A stretch of 64,000 nucleotides of DNA. It comes from Amycolatopsis sp. 195334CR. GTDB taxonomy: Bacteria; Actinomycetota; Actinomycetes; Mycobacteriales; Pseudonocardiaceae. Position 1 is the first letter of the stretch; each line of letters begins with the position of its first letter. The notes beneath the pieces are model-generated. The model did no database searches. It saw only the letters and a program-made list of their open reading frames with translations, and was not told the origin of the DNA. Position numbers and translations under genes: made by a program. The stretch is from contig NZ_JAFJMJ010000003.1 in NCBI RefSeq assembly GCF_017309385.1, positions 744,001 to 808,000 of the forward strand, read 5' to 3'. Below, in pieces: positions 1 through 7,892 of the stretch.

Positions 1-1
1 C

Positions 2-541
2 ACGCTGCTCTCGGGCGACTGGGACGGAGTCTACCGGGCCGGTGACGCCATGTGCGGCGCCGGCGACCACTGGCGAGAACTCGGTGACGCCACCCGTCAC
101 GCGGCGGGCACCCTGTACCGGCACTGGAACGGCGACGCCTCGGAATTCGCCGAGCGGTTCACCAGCATGATCTGCGATCTCTACACCGAAGCGGGTGCGG
201 ACATCACCGACTGCGGGCTGCAGTACAAAGCACACGCCCACGGCTGCTATTTGCTCTTCGGCGAAATCACCTCGATTTTGGGTGAAATCCCCGACCTCAT
301 GCACGCGTTGTTCATGCTGATCGACGCCGCGGATCGCAGTACCCTGCCGACCGCGGTACCGCTGCCGACCGTGCTCGGCGCGATCTACCGGACGATCACC
401 CAGATCTTCGACAAACTCGGCGACACCATCGATCTGGTGCGGAAGGTCCTGTACCTCGTCGAAGCGGTGGTCGCGATCGTTCTCGCCGCGGTGCCGCTGT
501 TCGCGGACTACAGCAACAAGATGCGCGGGGCCCTCGACTGA
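2..541 (+). CDS. WXG100/ESX-like protein, 5' end outside window
   Basis: The reading frame is open to the left edge, so the true start lies outside. About 179 residues are visible. The N-terminal part is helical and carries a WNG turn (in YRHWNGDASEFAERF), as expected of a WXG100-type hairpin. A hydrophobic stretch near the C-terminus (VVAIVLAAVPLF) could insert into or cross a membrane. Proteins of this kind are substrates or partners of type VII (ESX) secretion. A second ESX-like pair lies at 2360-3861. The assignment rests on fold pattern only and no effector domain is visible. Confidence 0.55.
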   Translation, partial: TLLSGDWDGVYRAGDAMCGAGDHWRELGDATRHAAGTLYRHWNGDASEFAERFTSMICDLYTEAGADITDCGLQYKAHAHGCYLLFGEITSILGEIPDLMHALFMLIDAADRSTLPTAVPLPTVLGAIYRTITQIFDKLGDTIDLVRKVLYLVEAVVAIVLAAVPLFADYSNKMRGALD

Positions 542-550
542 GGACGCCGC

Positions 551-1336
551 TCACGCGCCGTGCGACCCGCAACAGTGGGACGGTGTTCCGCCGGTGCTCG
601 CCGTGGTGTTGCCGAGGTCGTCGCGGTGGCCTGCCTCGAGTCGCGGCCACTGCGCGATGGGGCGCCCGTTGATGCGGGTGACGTGGCCGGAACCGGTCCC
701 CCACTCCTGCGGCCAGCCTTCGGGCGACTCCTCCCACGGCTCCTGCCTGCCGTACACCGTGAGGTCCATGAGGGCGTAGCTGTTGTCCATCGTCTCCACG
801 CCGCGGCGCGTGGTCCAGTACGTCTCGAAGACGCGGTCGCCGTCGCGCAGGTAGCACACCAGGTGCATCATGCCGACCTGGCGCCCGACAAGGAGTTCTT
901 CGACCGAGTCCTGCGCGGAGTACCACGGCATGCGCCAGCCCATGAAGTCGCGGTAGCGGCTGCTTTCGGCGTAGGGGCCTTGGCAGAAGACCGCGTAGGT
1001 GATGTCGCGTGAGTGCAAATAGGACAGTTCGGCGACCTGGGTGGCGCACCAGGTGCAGCCCTCGCACTGCTCCGCCGCGGGACGCCCGGGCTCCCACATG
1101 AAGTAGTAGGCGACGAGCTGCTGCCGCCCTTCGAACGCGTCGAGCAGCGTGGTCGGTCCGCTGGGTCCGGCCAACTCGATGCCCGCGTCCAGTTCGACCA
1201 TCGGCAACCGCCGTCGAGCAGCGGCGATCGCGTCGCCCTCCCGGCTGTGCGCCTTCTCCCGGATCCGGATCTTGTCGATCTCCGCCTGCCAAGCGCCGCG
1301 GTCGGCCACCGGTGGGCGCGAGTGGGTGTTCGTCAT
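551..1336 (-). CDS. DUF899 family thioredoxin-fold protein
   Basis: This 261-residue protein matches the actinobacterial DUF899 family, which has a thioredoxin-like fold. Visible family features are the QLVAYYFMW strand, a CEGCTWC cysteine cluster following the AEQ segment, the SRYRDFMGW region, and a C-terminal GHVTRINGRP segment. The extreme C-terminus adds CC. I chose the ATG at 1336 (MTNTHSRPP) because GGAGG lies about ten bases upstream; a start at 1393 would fall inside the operator. The gene has its own promoter with two dyads (1386-1431). Function is unproven; redox or disulfide chemistry is an inference from the fold. Confidence 0.85.
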   Translation of the reverse strand: MTNTHSRPPVADRGAWQAEIDKIRIREKAHSREGDAIAAARRRLPMVELDAGIELAGPSGPTTLLDAFEGRQQLVAYYFMWEPGRPAAEQCEGCTWCATQVAELSYLHSRDITYAVFCQGPYAESSRYRDFMGWRMPWYSAQDSVEELLVGRQVGMMHLVCYLRDGDRVFETYWTTRRGVETMDNSYALMDLTVYGRQEPWEESPEGWPQEWGTGSGHVTRINGRPIAQWPRLEAGHRDDLGNTTASTGGTPSHCCGSHGA

Positions 1337-1385
1337 CTCCGTCGCCTCCGAACTCGAGCGAGGCCGAACCAGGCCGACCCCGATA

Positions 1386-1431
1386 GCAACCATTCGGTTG
1401 CCACACTATGGCAACCAACTGGTTGCGTCAA
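1386..1431 (-). promoter_or_regulatory. Promoter with two identical-architecture dyads for the DUF899 gene
   Basis: On the minus strand TTGACG (1431-1426) and TAGTGT (1408-1403) form -35 and -10 boxes 17 bases apart. Two copies of GCAACC-N4-GGTTGC lie at 1386-1401 and 1411-1426, one filling the -35/-10 spacer and one just downstream of -10. This is the usual placement for repression by a dimeric regulator. No regulator gene is adjacent. Confidence 0.7.
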
Positions 1432-1477
1432 CCGGGTGGTGCTACCTCGAGGCCCGGTCGTCCCGGCCGAAGACGTA

Positions 1478-2161
1478 CTAGCTGGCGCCCCCTGATCGCC
1501 ACGGGTCGCCGGTGAAACCGGTCGGCGGGTACGGCGCGGGCGGAGCCTGGCGCTTGGCCGAGGTGAGCCCGACGATCCCGATCACCCCGTTGACCACCAG
1601 CGCGATGAGCACGAACGGAATCGCGACCAGCTGGATCACCCGGAACCCGACCGCTTCGGAGATCAGCTGGCCGATGACCGGAGCGAGCACCAGCGCGAGC
1701 ACGGCGAGCCCGCCGGTCACCCCGGCGACGAGGCCCCGCCGCCCGCGGAGCTTCATGATCAGCGCGACCGTCGCACCGGCGGCCGCACCCGTGCCCAGAC
1801 CCGAGAGGACACGGCCGACCATCAGCAGGCCACCGGCGTTGGCGAAGGCAGCCAGCGCAACGCCCAACAGCAGGAAGCAACCCGCGGCGACGGCCACCGC
1901 CGTGGGGAAGCGGGCGCCGAGCAGGAGTCCGGCAGGTACCGCGAGCGCCGCCGCGACCAGGTAGGCGACCAACCCGATCATGAGCATGCTCTGCCCGGAC
2001 AAGCCCAGGTCCAGCTGGATCGCCGACATGCCATCGAACCGGTAGATCACGGTCAGCATGAACAACCCGATCAACGCGACGAGCCCGGGCCCGGACACCT
2101 GCCACCAGGCAGGCGCGGCAACCGGGCGGGTGACATGCGGCAGCGGCGGCGTCACAGACAT
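1478..2161 (-). CDS. MFS-like half-size integral membrane protein
   Basis: A 227-residue polytopic protein with about six transmembrane helices after a short proline-rich N-terminus (MSVTPPLPHVTRPV). The central part (GRVLSGLGTGAAAGATVALIMK) and the LRGRRGL loop resemble one half of a major facilitator transporter. Full MFS proteins have about 400 residues and 12 helices, so this is either a half-transporter that dimerises or an unrelated six-helix protein. The proline-rich C-terminal tail (APPAPYPPTGF) is probably cytoplasmic. The start at 2161 follows an unlikely upstream extension. No substrate can be assigned. Confidence 0.6.
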   Translation of the reverse strand: MSVTPPLPHVTRPVAAPAWWQVSGPGLVALIGLFMLTVIYRFDGMSAIQLDLGLSGQSMLMIGLVAYLVAAALAVPAGLLLGARFPTAVAVAAGCFLLLGVALAAFANAGGLLMVGRVLSGLGTGAAAGATVALIMKLRGRRGLVAGVTGGLAVLALVLAPVIGQLISEAVGFRVIQLVAIPFVLIALVVNGVIGIVGLTSAKRQAPPAPYPPTGFTGDPWRSGGAS

Positions 2162-2359
2162 GCGCACACCGTATAGCGCCGGCAGCCGGTTCACCCCGCG
2201 TTTCCGGAAGCCCGATCAGGCCGAGACAACCGGGGCGTCCCAAGAGCGGCTCCAGCCGTTCACCGAACGATGGGCAGATGGCCGATTCGCCCGCAGTTGA
2301 TCTTGATACGGGCTACGCTCCCGGTCAACCATTCAGGATCTTCTCACCAAGGCGGCCAG

Positions 2360-2764
2360 ATGGACTCGAACCCACCCCCCAAGGGGGTCGCAGCCGGTTT
2401 CCACGTCAGCACGGCCAGCCTGGACGAAGTTCAGCAGAAGCTGGCCGAGGTGCGCGACCACTTCCAGGGCAAGGTCGACACCCTGAAATCGCTGGAGGGC
2501 CAGCTCGGCGATACGTTCTTCGGCGGGAACGAAGGCGAGACGGGCGCCTTCCAGCGAAGCTATCAGGCGTTCGGCCACGAATGGGTCAGGCAGATCAACC
2601 GGATCCTGACCCTCGACCAGACTTTCGTGAACCTCATCCACCAGCACAGTGAGGCAGTGCGGAACGCGGCCACCATGTACGCCAAGGCCGACGAGGACGC
2701 ACGGATGAAAATGCAGTCCATTCTTGACGACGCGGCGCAAATCGGTGTGCGGAGGGAATCATGA
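2360..2764 (+). CDS. WXG100/ESX-type small helical protein
   Basis: A 134-residue, mostly helical protein. The region FHVSTASLDEVQQKLAEVRDHF followed by a turn containing GDTFFGGNEGET and a second long helix fits a helix-turn-helix hairpin of the ESX/PE type, with GG in place of the classical WXG. The ATG at 2360 is preceded by AAGGCGG. Its stop overlaps the start of the next gene by four bases (ATGA), so the two are translationally coupled and probably work as a pair. No secretion machinery is in view. Confidence 0.6.
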   Translation: MDSNPPPKGVAAGFHVSTASLDEVQQKLAEVRDHFQGKVDTLKSLEGQLGDTFFGGNEGETGAFQRSYQAFGHEWVRQINRILTLDQTFVNLIHQHSEAVRNAATMYAKADEDARMKMQSILDDAAQIGVRRES

Positions 2765-3861
2765 GCGACGAATGGCCCCTGGCGCCGGGCACAAAACCGT
2801 CATTCGGGTTGCTGGCCGACGTGGACACCAGCGAAATGCCGCACGCCGAGCAGTTCGCCGCCAGCCTGGAGGCACTGGCGAACCGGACCACGGAAGTCTA
2901 TTCGTCGGTCCCCGGCATCGTGAACATCGAAGGCGAACAGCACGAACTGCACATCCACGGCGAACTCGGTGTCCAGCCGACCGGGTCCTCTTCGATCAGC
3001 GTGGCGTACCACGCTCATCTCGAAATGGCGCTCGACGTCGAATACGTCGGCTCGGTGATCGATCACCTCGGCACGACTCCCGAACACTTCATGGCCTTCG
3101 CGCAGGTGCTGTCGGGGCAGCACATCGCCATGAGCGACACGGGGTACCTGGGGCCGGATTCCGAAGGTTACGCTCCTCCCATCGATTTCTCCTATTACCA
3201 CCTCGCGTTCTTCAAGGTTTCGGACGGGGGTACGCCCTCCGGAGACGTGAAAGAAGCCCTTGCCGACCACGCCGCGCTCAACCGGGCGCAGCAGGCGATC
3301 GTCATGTCGGATTGGGACAGCACGGCAAAAGAAGCGGCGATGGAGAAGTTCGTCGGACTGATGAACTTCCTCATCTACCTCCGAGGGCCGATGTACGCGG
3401 AACTCGGTGCCACGCTCGTCACGTACGCGACTCTGGTCAAAGCGGCCAGGAAGCAACTGGACGGACTCATGGCCCAGGCCGACGCGGCGATGCGGCGGCT
3501 GGACGCCCATGACCCCGAACCGGGCAAGGTGCTGGGAACGCTGTTGACCTTGGCGGGCTTCATCCCCGGACTCCCCTACGCGATCGCCTTCGGCATCGGC
3601 GTGGCCTCGGCCGTCGTTTCCGCGATCGAATCCAAGGCCAAGGTGGAAAGCTCGGAAAAGATCACCATTCCCGCCGATCGGAGCGCCTCGTGCGTGGACA
3701 TCCTGAGCTGGTTCCTCGAAAAGGCTCGTGATACCTGCGAAGAGCTGGCTGTCGGCATCCAGAACCTGACGAAACGACTTCCCGAACTGCTCGACGAAGT
3801 GGCGGCGGAGATCCCGAAAGAGGCGTACATCCAGCCAGAGCTCAGAACACTGCCCGCCTGA
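2761..3861 (+). CDS. Uncharacterised 366-aa protein coupled to an ESX-like partner
   Basis: I do not recognise the family. The first 200 residues are acidic and mixed alpha/beta; residues about 200-250 are strongly helical (EKFVGLMNFLIYLRGPMYAEL and following); residues about 258-290 form a hydrophobic glycine-rich hairpin (TLLTLAGFIPGLPYAIAFGIGVASAVV) like a pore-forming or membrane-inserting segment; the C-terminus is again helical. Coupled to the ESX-like gene at 2360 by a 4-bp overlap, it is a candidate type VII-associated protein. Toxin or pore activity would be speculation. Confidence 0.6.
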   Translation: MSDEWPLAPGTKPSFGLLADVDTSEMPHAEQFAASLEALANRTTEVYSSVPGIVNIEGEQHELHIHGELGVQPTGSSSISVAYHAHLEMALDVEYVGSVIDHLGTTPEHFMAFAQVLSGQHIAMSDTGYLGPDSEGYAPPIDFSYYHLAFFKVSDGGTPSGDVKEALADHAALNRAQQAIVMSDWDSTAKEAAMEKFVGLMNFLIYLRGPMYAELGATLVTYATLVKAARKQLDGLMAQADAAMRRLDAHDPEPGKVLGTLLTLAGFIPGLPYAIAFGIGVASAVVSAIESKAKVESSEKITIPADRSASCVDILSWFLEKARDTCEELAVGIQNLTKRLPELLDEVAAEIPKEAYIQPELRTLPA

Positions 3862-3922
3862 CGGTCACCACCGGCGCAGGTCTCGGGCGCCAAGGGCGCC
3901 GGACGCCTTCGGTGCGGCCACC

Positions 3923-3944
3923 CACCCCCGCGCGAGCGGGGGTG
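3923..3944. terminator. Hairpin between convergent genes
   Basis: CACCCCCGC (3923-3931) and GCGGGGGTG (3936-3944) form a perfect nine-pair stem with a four-base loop, placed between the ends of the 366-aa gene and the TetR gene. There is no T-tract. It could terminate transcription from both sides. Confidence 0.55.
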
Positions 3945-3992
3945 ACCCGGGGGACACCTCGTCGAGGACCCGGAGGCCTCAGGCTCGGCGAA

Positions 3993-4862
3993 TCACGAAG
4001 GATCAGACCGACGCCGGCGATAGGCACGTTGCTGACAGGCCCTCGAGCAGTAGTCCCGTGGCCGTCCCCGCCCTCCCCCGGCCACCGGCTTCCCGCACAC
4101 CACGCACTTCGCTCCCCCATTTTCGTCACGAATTACCTCACGCCCCGCGCTGTCGACGAGCGCCTGGACACCATCGAGCGTGCGCCGCAGACCGAACTCG
4201 AACGGGTCGAGCGGCTCGTCCATGCCGCCGCTCTCCCACAGCCTCGCCAAGGCCGGATAGGCGTCCAGCCGCTCGAACAGGGACTCGCGTTCGCTCCACC
4301 AGCGCTCATGGGAGATCCCGGTGCGCCGCTGGAGTTCCGCGGTCTCCCCCGCCTGGCGCGCGACCGACTCGACGAACCCGCCCACGAGGTTCACCACCGC
4401 GATCACCTGAGCCGGCGCCAGACCGCCGCGTGCGGCGACGTCGAGCGCGTGGTCGTACCCGGCCATGATGTTCGGCCCCGGCAGGCGGCGGCTTCCCGCG
4501 CTGTAGACCAGCCACGGGTGCCGCTGGTGGATCCCCCACGCCCGGCGCGCCCAGCGTTCGAGGCCGGTGCGCCAATCCAGCCCGTCCGCGGGTTCCAGCG
4601 GCGCCTCCCCGTAGACGGCGTCCCGCATGAGTTCCACCAGTTCCGCCTTGCCGGGAACGTAGCGGTATAGCGACATCGTCGTGGTGCCGAACCGTTCCGC
4701 GACCTTGCGCATGGACAGCGCGCCGAGCCCCTCGGCGTCCGCGACCTCGATCGCCGCCGCGACGATCCGGCCGAGGCTCAGCCCCGGCCGGTCCGGTTCG
4801 CGCGCGCCCCACAGCAGTTCGATCGCCCGTTCCGGATCCGGCTGCGTGTCGTCTTCGGCCAC
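3993..4862 (-). CDS. TetR family regulator with C-terminal Cys-rich tail
   Basis: A 289-residue protein. A TetR DNA-binding domain lies near the N-terminus (IVAAAIEVADAEGLGALSMR, then RFGTTTMSLYRYVPGKAEL) and is followed by a ligand-binding domain of the TetR_C_1 type. The last 35 residues carry CVVCGKP and DYCSRACQQRAY, a CxxC...CxxxC arrangement that could bind zinc, and end in a basic RRRR stretch. The GTG at 4862 has AAGGGAG six bases upstream; an ATG at 4925 would put the dyad at 4904-4921 inside the gene. It is divergent from the beta-helix gene, its probable target. Confidence 0.85.
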   Translation of the reverse strand: MAEDDTQPDPERAIELLWGAREPDRPGLSLGRIVAAAIEVADAEGLGALSMRKVAERFGTTTMSLYRYVPGKAELVELMRDAVYGEAPLEPADGLDWRTGLERWARRAWGIHQRHPWLVYSAGSRRLPGPNIMAGYDHALDVAARGGLAPAQVIAVVNLVGGFVESVARQAGETAELQRRTGISHERWWSERESLFERLDAYPALARLWESGGMDEPLDPFEFGLRRTLDGVQALVDSAGREVIRDENGGAKCVVCGKPVAGGGRGRPRDYCSRACQQRAYRRRRSDPS

Positions 4863-4903
4863 CCGCTGCTCCCTTGACGCTGGTCCCTCGACCGTGTTTA
4901 GCT

Positions 4904-4921
4904 GATACACCTCAGTATATC
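4904..4921. promoter_or_regulatory. Likely TetR operator
   Basis: GATACAC (4904-4910) and GTATATC (4915-4921) form an inverted repeat matching at six of seven pairs around CTCA. It lies between the divergent TetR and beta-helix genes, about 42 bases upstream of the TetR start. Confidence 0.5.
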
Positions 4922-4951
4922 CCATAAACTACCTCCCCGGAGCGCCCCACC

Positions 4952-6740
4952 ATGCCCGAAAACAGGTTGTACGTGTCCCCCGACGGCCAGGACGACTGGC
5001 CGGGCACCCTCGACCGGCCGTTCGCCACCCCGCACGCGGCCCAGAGAGCCGTCCGCGCGCTCACCGCCGAGATGACCGGCGACATCGTCGTCGCCTTCCG
5101 AGCCGGTGTCCACCACCTCGAAGAACCGCTCACCTTCGACGCGCGGGCCGACTCCGGAACCCATGGCTTCCGGGTGACCTACCAGGCCCACGGCTACGGA
5201 ACGGCCGACCAGGAGAAGGTCGTGCTCAGCGGCGGCCGCGAGGTCGCCGGCTGGTCCGCGGGCGCCGACGGCGTGTGGACCGCCCCGATCGGCGAACGGG
5301 AACCACGACGGCTCTCCGTCGACGGCCGCCCCGCCGCCCGGGCGGCCCGCACCACCGGACTTCCGGGCAGCGTGACGAAAACAGCTACCGGTTACGTCAC
5401 GGACAGCGTGGAGCCTCAGTCGTGGCCGGATCCCGCGGGACTGGAGTTCGTCTACCCGGGCGTCTATCCGTGGTCCGAAGCCCGCCTGTCGGTCGCCGCG
5501 ATCTCCGGAGACGGTTCCTCGACCACCATCACCATGGCCCAGCCCGCCTTCGACAACGCCAAGTCCCTCTACGACTCGAAGTGGTACGGCGCAGGGGGCG
5601 ACGGGGCCTGGGACGGCCTCGCCGCACCGTCCGTGCTCGAGAACAACGTGGCCTTCCTCGACGAGCCGGGCACCTTCGCCGTCGACCGCTCCGAACCGGG
5701 CCGACACGTCCTGCACTACCGCCCGCGCTCCGGCGAGGAGATCGGCAGGACCACCGCGATCGTGCACGTTCTCGAGACGCTCGTCAGCGCGAAGGACGTG
5801 CACGACATCGCGCTGCGCGGTCTCACCTTCGCCGAGGCGAACTGGCCGGGCCCCACCCGCACCGGTGGTTACCTGCACTACCACGGCAACAGCCGCCACG
5901 AGCACGGCGAGTTCCAGAAGATCGACATGGGCGCCGACGTGGGTTATGTCCACGTTCCGGCGGAACCGACCCAGTTACCGGCCAACGTCTTCCTCGACTC
6001 GGTGAGCCGGATGGTGCTGGAGGGCAACCACTTCACCCGCCTCGGCGCCGGCGGGCTGGCGATCGACGGCAGTACCGACGTCGCGGTCCGGGGGAACGTT
6101 TTCGCTGAGATCTCGGGTAGCGGGATCGCCGTCCAGAACTCCACTCGCGTCACCGTCGAGGACAACCTCGTCCACCACATCGGCACCGAGTACCGCGGTT
6201 CGCCCGCCGTCCTGGTCTTCGCCTCCGAAGAGACCACCGTGGCGCACAACGAGATCCACGATGTGCCGCACAACGGCATCGTGATCACCGGCGGCGAGCG
6301 GGCCCGAGGCACCCAGGTGGTCGGGAACCTCGTCGAACGCAGCATGGGGGCGCTGATGGACGGCGGCGGGATCTACCTGTCCGCTCCGCAGGGCTCGTCG
6401 TTCGCCGGCGGGACGGTGGTCCGGGGCAACGTGATCCGCGATGTCCTGACGTCGTACAACTTCGGGCTCTACGCCGACTACGGCGCCGCGTGGATCAGCG
6501 TCATCGGGGAACATCGTGTGCCGGGCCGACACGCCGATCGTGCTGCAGGTGGGCCCGCCGCTGGAGAACGTCGCCTTCCTCGGCAACTTCTGGGACGTCC
6601 TGCCCGACGGCTACGAGGCCCCGCCCAAGACGGTGACCGTGGCCGGGAACACCGTGCTGCCCAAGGAAACCTTCGACGAGGCGGTCAAGGCCGACCCCGC
6701 GGCGGCCGACATCCTCGCGCGGGCGGGACGGCGTGCCTGA
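4952..6740 (+). pseudogene. Right-handed beta-helix (pectate-lyase-fold) protein, frameshifted
   Basis: The frame starting at 4952 encodes a 595-residue protein if one base is removed. The N-terminus (RLYVSPDGQDDWPGTLDRPF) and the later turns (NVFAEISGSGIAVQNS, NEIHDVPHNGIVITGG, MDGGGIYLSAPQ) are those of carbohydrate-active parallel beta-helix enzymes, perhaps GH141-like. There is no signal peptide. Near the end the frame breaks: a GGGG run at 6506-6509 has one G too many. Dropping it joins WISVI to GNIVCRADTPIVLQVGPP and continues to the stop at 6740. The break is either a real recent mutation or a sequencing error. It probably acts on a glycan. Confidence 0.75.
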
Positions 6741-6748
6741 ATCGGTCG

Positions 6749-6958
6749 TCAGTCGAGGGCTTCGGTGATGCGGAAGTCTCGCTGGAAGCCGACGGGGAGT
6801 GCGGCCAGGGCCTTCTGGTAGGCCGCACTCTCGTACGCGGCGACGGCCTGGTCGAAGCTGCCGAACTCGATCAGAACAACGCGCTCGGCGATTCCGGCCT
6901 CGTGTGCGACGACCCGGCTCGCCGAGGCGACCCCGTCGTTCCGGCTCAGGCGGGTGGT
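6749..6958 (-). pseudogene. DUF1330 family C-terminal remnant
   Basis: The minus strand encodes 69 residues ending in ERVVLIEFGSFDQAVAAY, ESAAYQKALAALPVG and FQRDFRITEALD, a good match to the second half of the DUF1330 dimeric ferredoxin-like family. A stop codon (6961-6959) cuts the frame off upstream and there is no usable start codon. The N-terminal half is therefore missing. The break lies exactly beside the palindromic operator of the next gene. Confidence 0.65.
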
Positions 6959-6961
6959 CTA

Positions 6962-6995
6962 CTCTGAGTTTTCAGAGATCTCTGAAACCTCAGAG
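6962..6995. promoter_or_regulatory. 34-bp palindromic operator of the GbsR/MarR gene
   Basis: The inner 18 bases, TTTCAGAGATCTCTGAAA (6970-6987), are a perfect palindrome. The outer arms CTCTGAG (6962-6968) and CTCAGAG (6989-6995) are also symmetric about the same centre, leaving one mismatched pair in seventeen. It lies 14-47 bases upstream of the regulator start, so autoregulation is likely. Confidence 0.75.
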
Positions 6996-7008
6996 CTGGA
7001 GTGGAGCG

Positions 7009-7452
7009 ATGACCGACGCGGCCGAGGAACTCGCGCTGACCCTGACCCGCAACGGCTTGCAGCGCATGACCGCGCGCGTGCTGTCCGTGCTGCTGTTCAC
7101 CGAGCAGGAGTCGATCACCGCCGGGGAGATCGCCGAACGGCTCAGCGCGAGCACCGGGACGGTGTCCACCGCGCTGAAATCACTCGGTGACGCCGGGCTG
7201 GTCGAGCGGGTGCCCGCCCCGGGCAGCAGGCGCGAGCACTACCGCTGCCCCGACGACGCCTGGGCACGGCTCATGTCGGCGCAGAACACCACCGTGCAAG
7301 CGATGCTGCACGCCGCCGAACAGGGCATCGCCGCGGCGGGAGCGGACAGCGTGGCCGGGCGGCGCCTGGCGAACATGCACGACTTCTACACCCACCTCAT
7401 GCAGGAACTGCCCGCGGTCATCGACCGCTGGCGAAAGGGGCGACAACGATGA
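7009..7452 (+). CDS. GbsR/MarR family transcriptional regulator
   Basis: A 147-residue winged-helix protein. The helix-turn-helix covers residues about 37-70 (ESITAGEIAERLSASTGTVSTALKSL), followed by a wing (VERVPAPGSRREHYRC) and a C-terminal dimerisation helix. This arrangement and the start (AEELALTLTRNGLQRMTARVL) fit the actinobacterial GbsR/MarR group. I chose the ATG at 7009 because GGAG precedes it and the longer frame would cross the operator. Its stop overlaps the next gene (ATGA), so it probably controls itself and the small membrane protein behind it. Confidence 0.9.
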   Translation: MTDAAEELALTLTRNGLQRMTARVLSVLLFTEQESITAGEIAERLSASTGTVSTALKSLGDAGLVERVPAPGSRREHYRCPDDAWARLMSAQNTTVQAMLHAAEQGIAAAGADSVAGRRLANMHDFYTHLMQELPAVIDRWRKGRQR

Positions 7453-7874
7453 CGAACCTTCGCGCACTCAAACGAGCGGTGTTCGCCCGCCACTGCCACC
7501 CGTGGAGTGCCTGGACGCGCTGGGCGTCCGCCCCGCTGGTGCTGGTCCCGGTGTGGCGGCGCAGCTGGCGCGACGCCGCGCTGGTCGCCGCCTGGATGGC
7601 GATCAACCCCGTGGTGTTCGGCAAACCCGCCCACGAACGGGCCTGGGCGAGCCGGGCGATGCTCGGCGAAGAACGCTGGATCGCCGAACGGCCAAGGGAC
7701 ACCGCGATGGCGGTCAACGTGGCCGCCACCGTCGCGGGCCTGACCGGGGTGGTCGCCGCCCGCCGCCGCCACGCCCCCACCGCGGCGGTCGCGTCAGCGA
7801 CGTCGATGGCGCTGTTGCTGGCCTATTGGGAACTGATGGTCCGCTACCACGACCAGCACAACGAGGCCGGGTGA
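7449..7874 (+). CDS. Small membrane protein (DUF6653-like)
   Basis: A 141-residue protein with a charged N-terminus (FARHCHPWSAWTRW) and about three hydrophobic helices (DAALVAAWMAINPVVF; AMAVNVAATVAGLTGVV; AVASATSMALLLAYWELMV). The HCHPWSAWTR signature suggests the DUF6653 family, though I am recalling that assignment rather than testing it. It overlaps the GbsR/MarR gene by four bases and would be co-regulated from the palindrome at 6962-6995. Function unknown. Confidence 0.65.
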   Translation: MTNLRALKRAVFARHCHPWSAWTRWASAPLVLVPVWRRSWRDAALVAAWMAINPVVFGKPAHERAWASRAMLGEERWIAERPRDTAMAVNVAATVAGLTGVVAARRRHAPTAAVASATSMALLLAYWELMVRYHDQHNEAG

Positions 7875-7892
7875 AGGGCACGGCGCGGGCGT

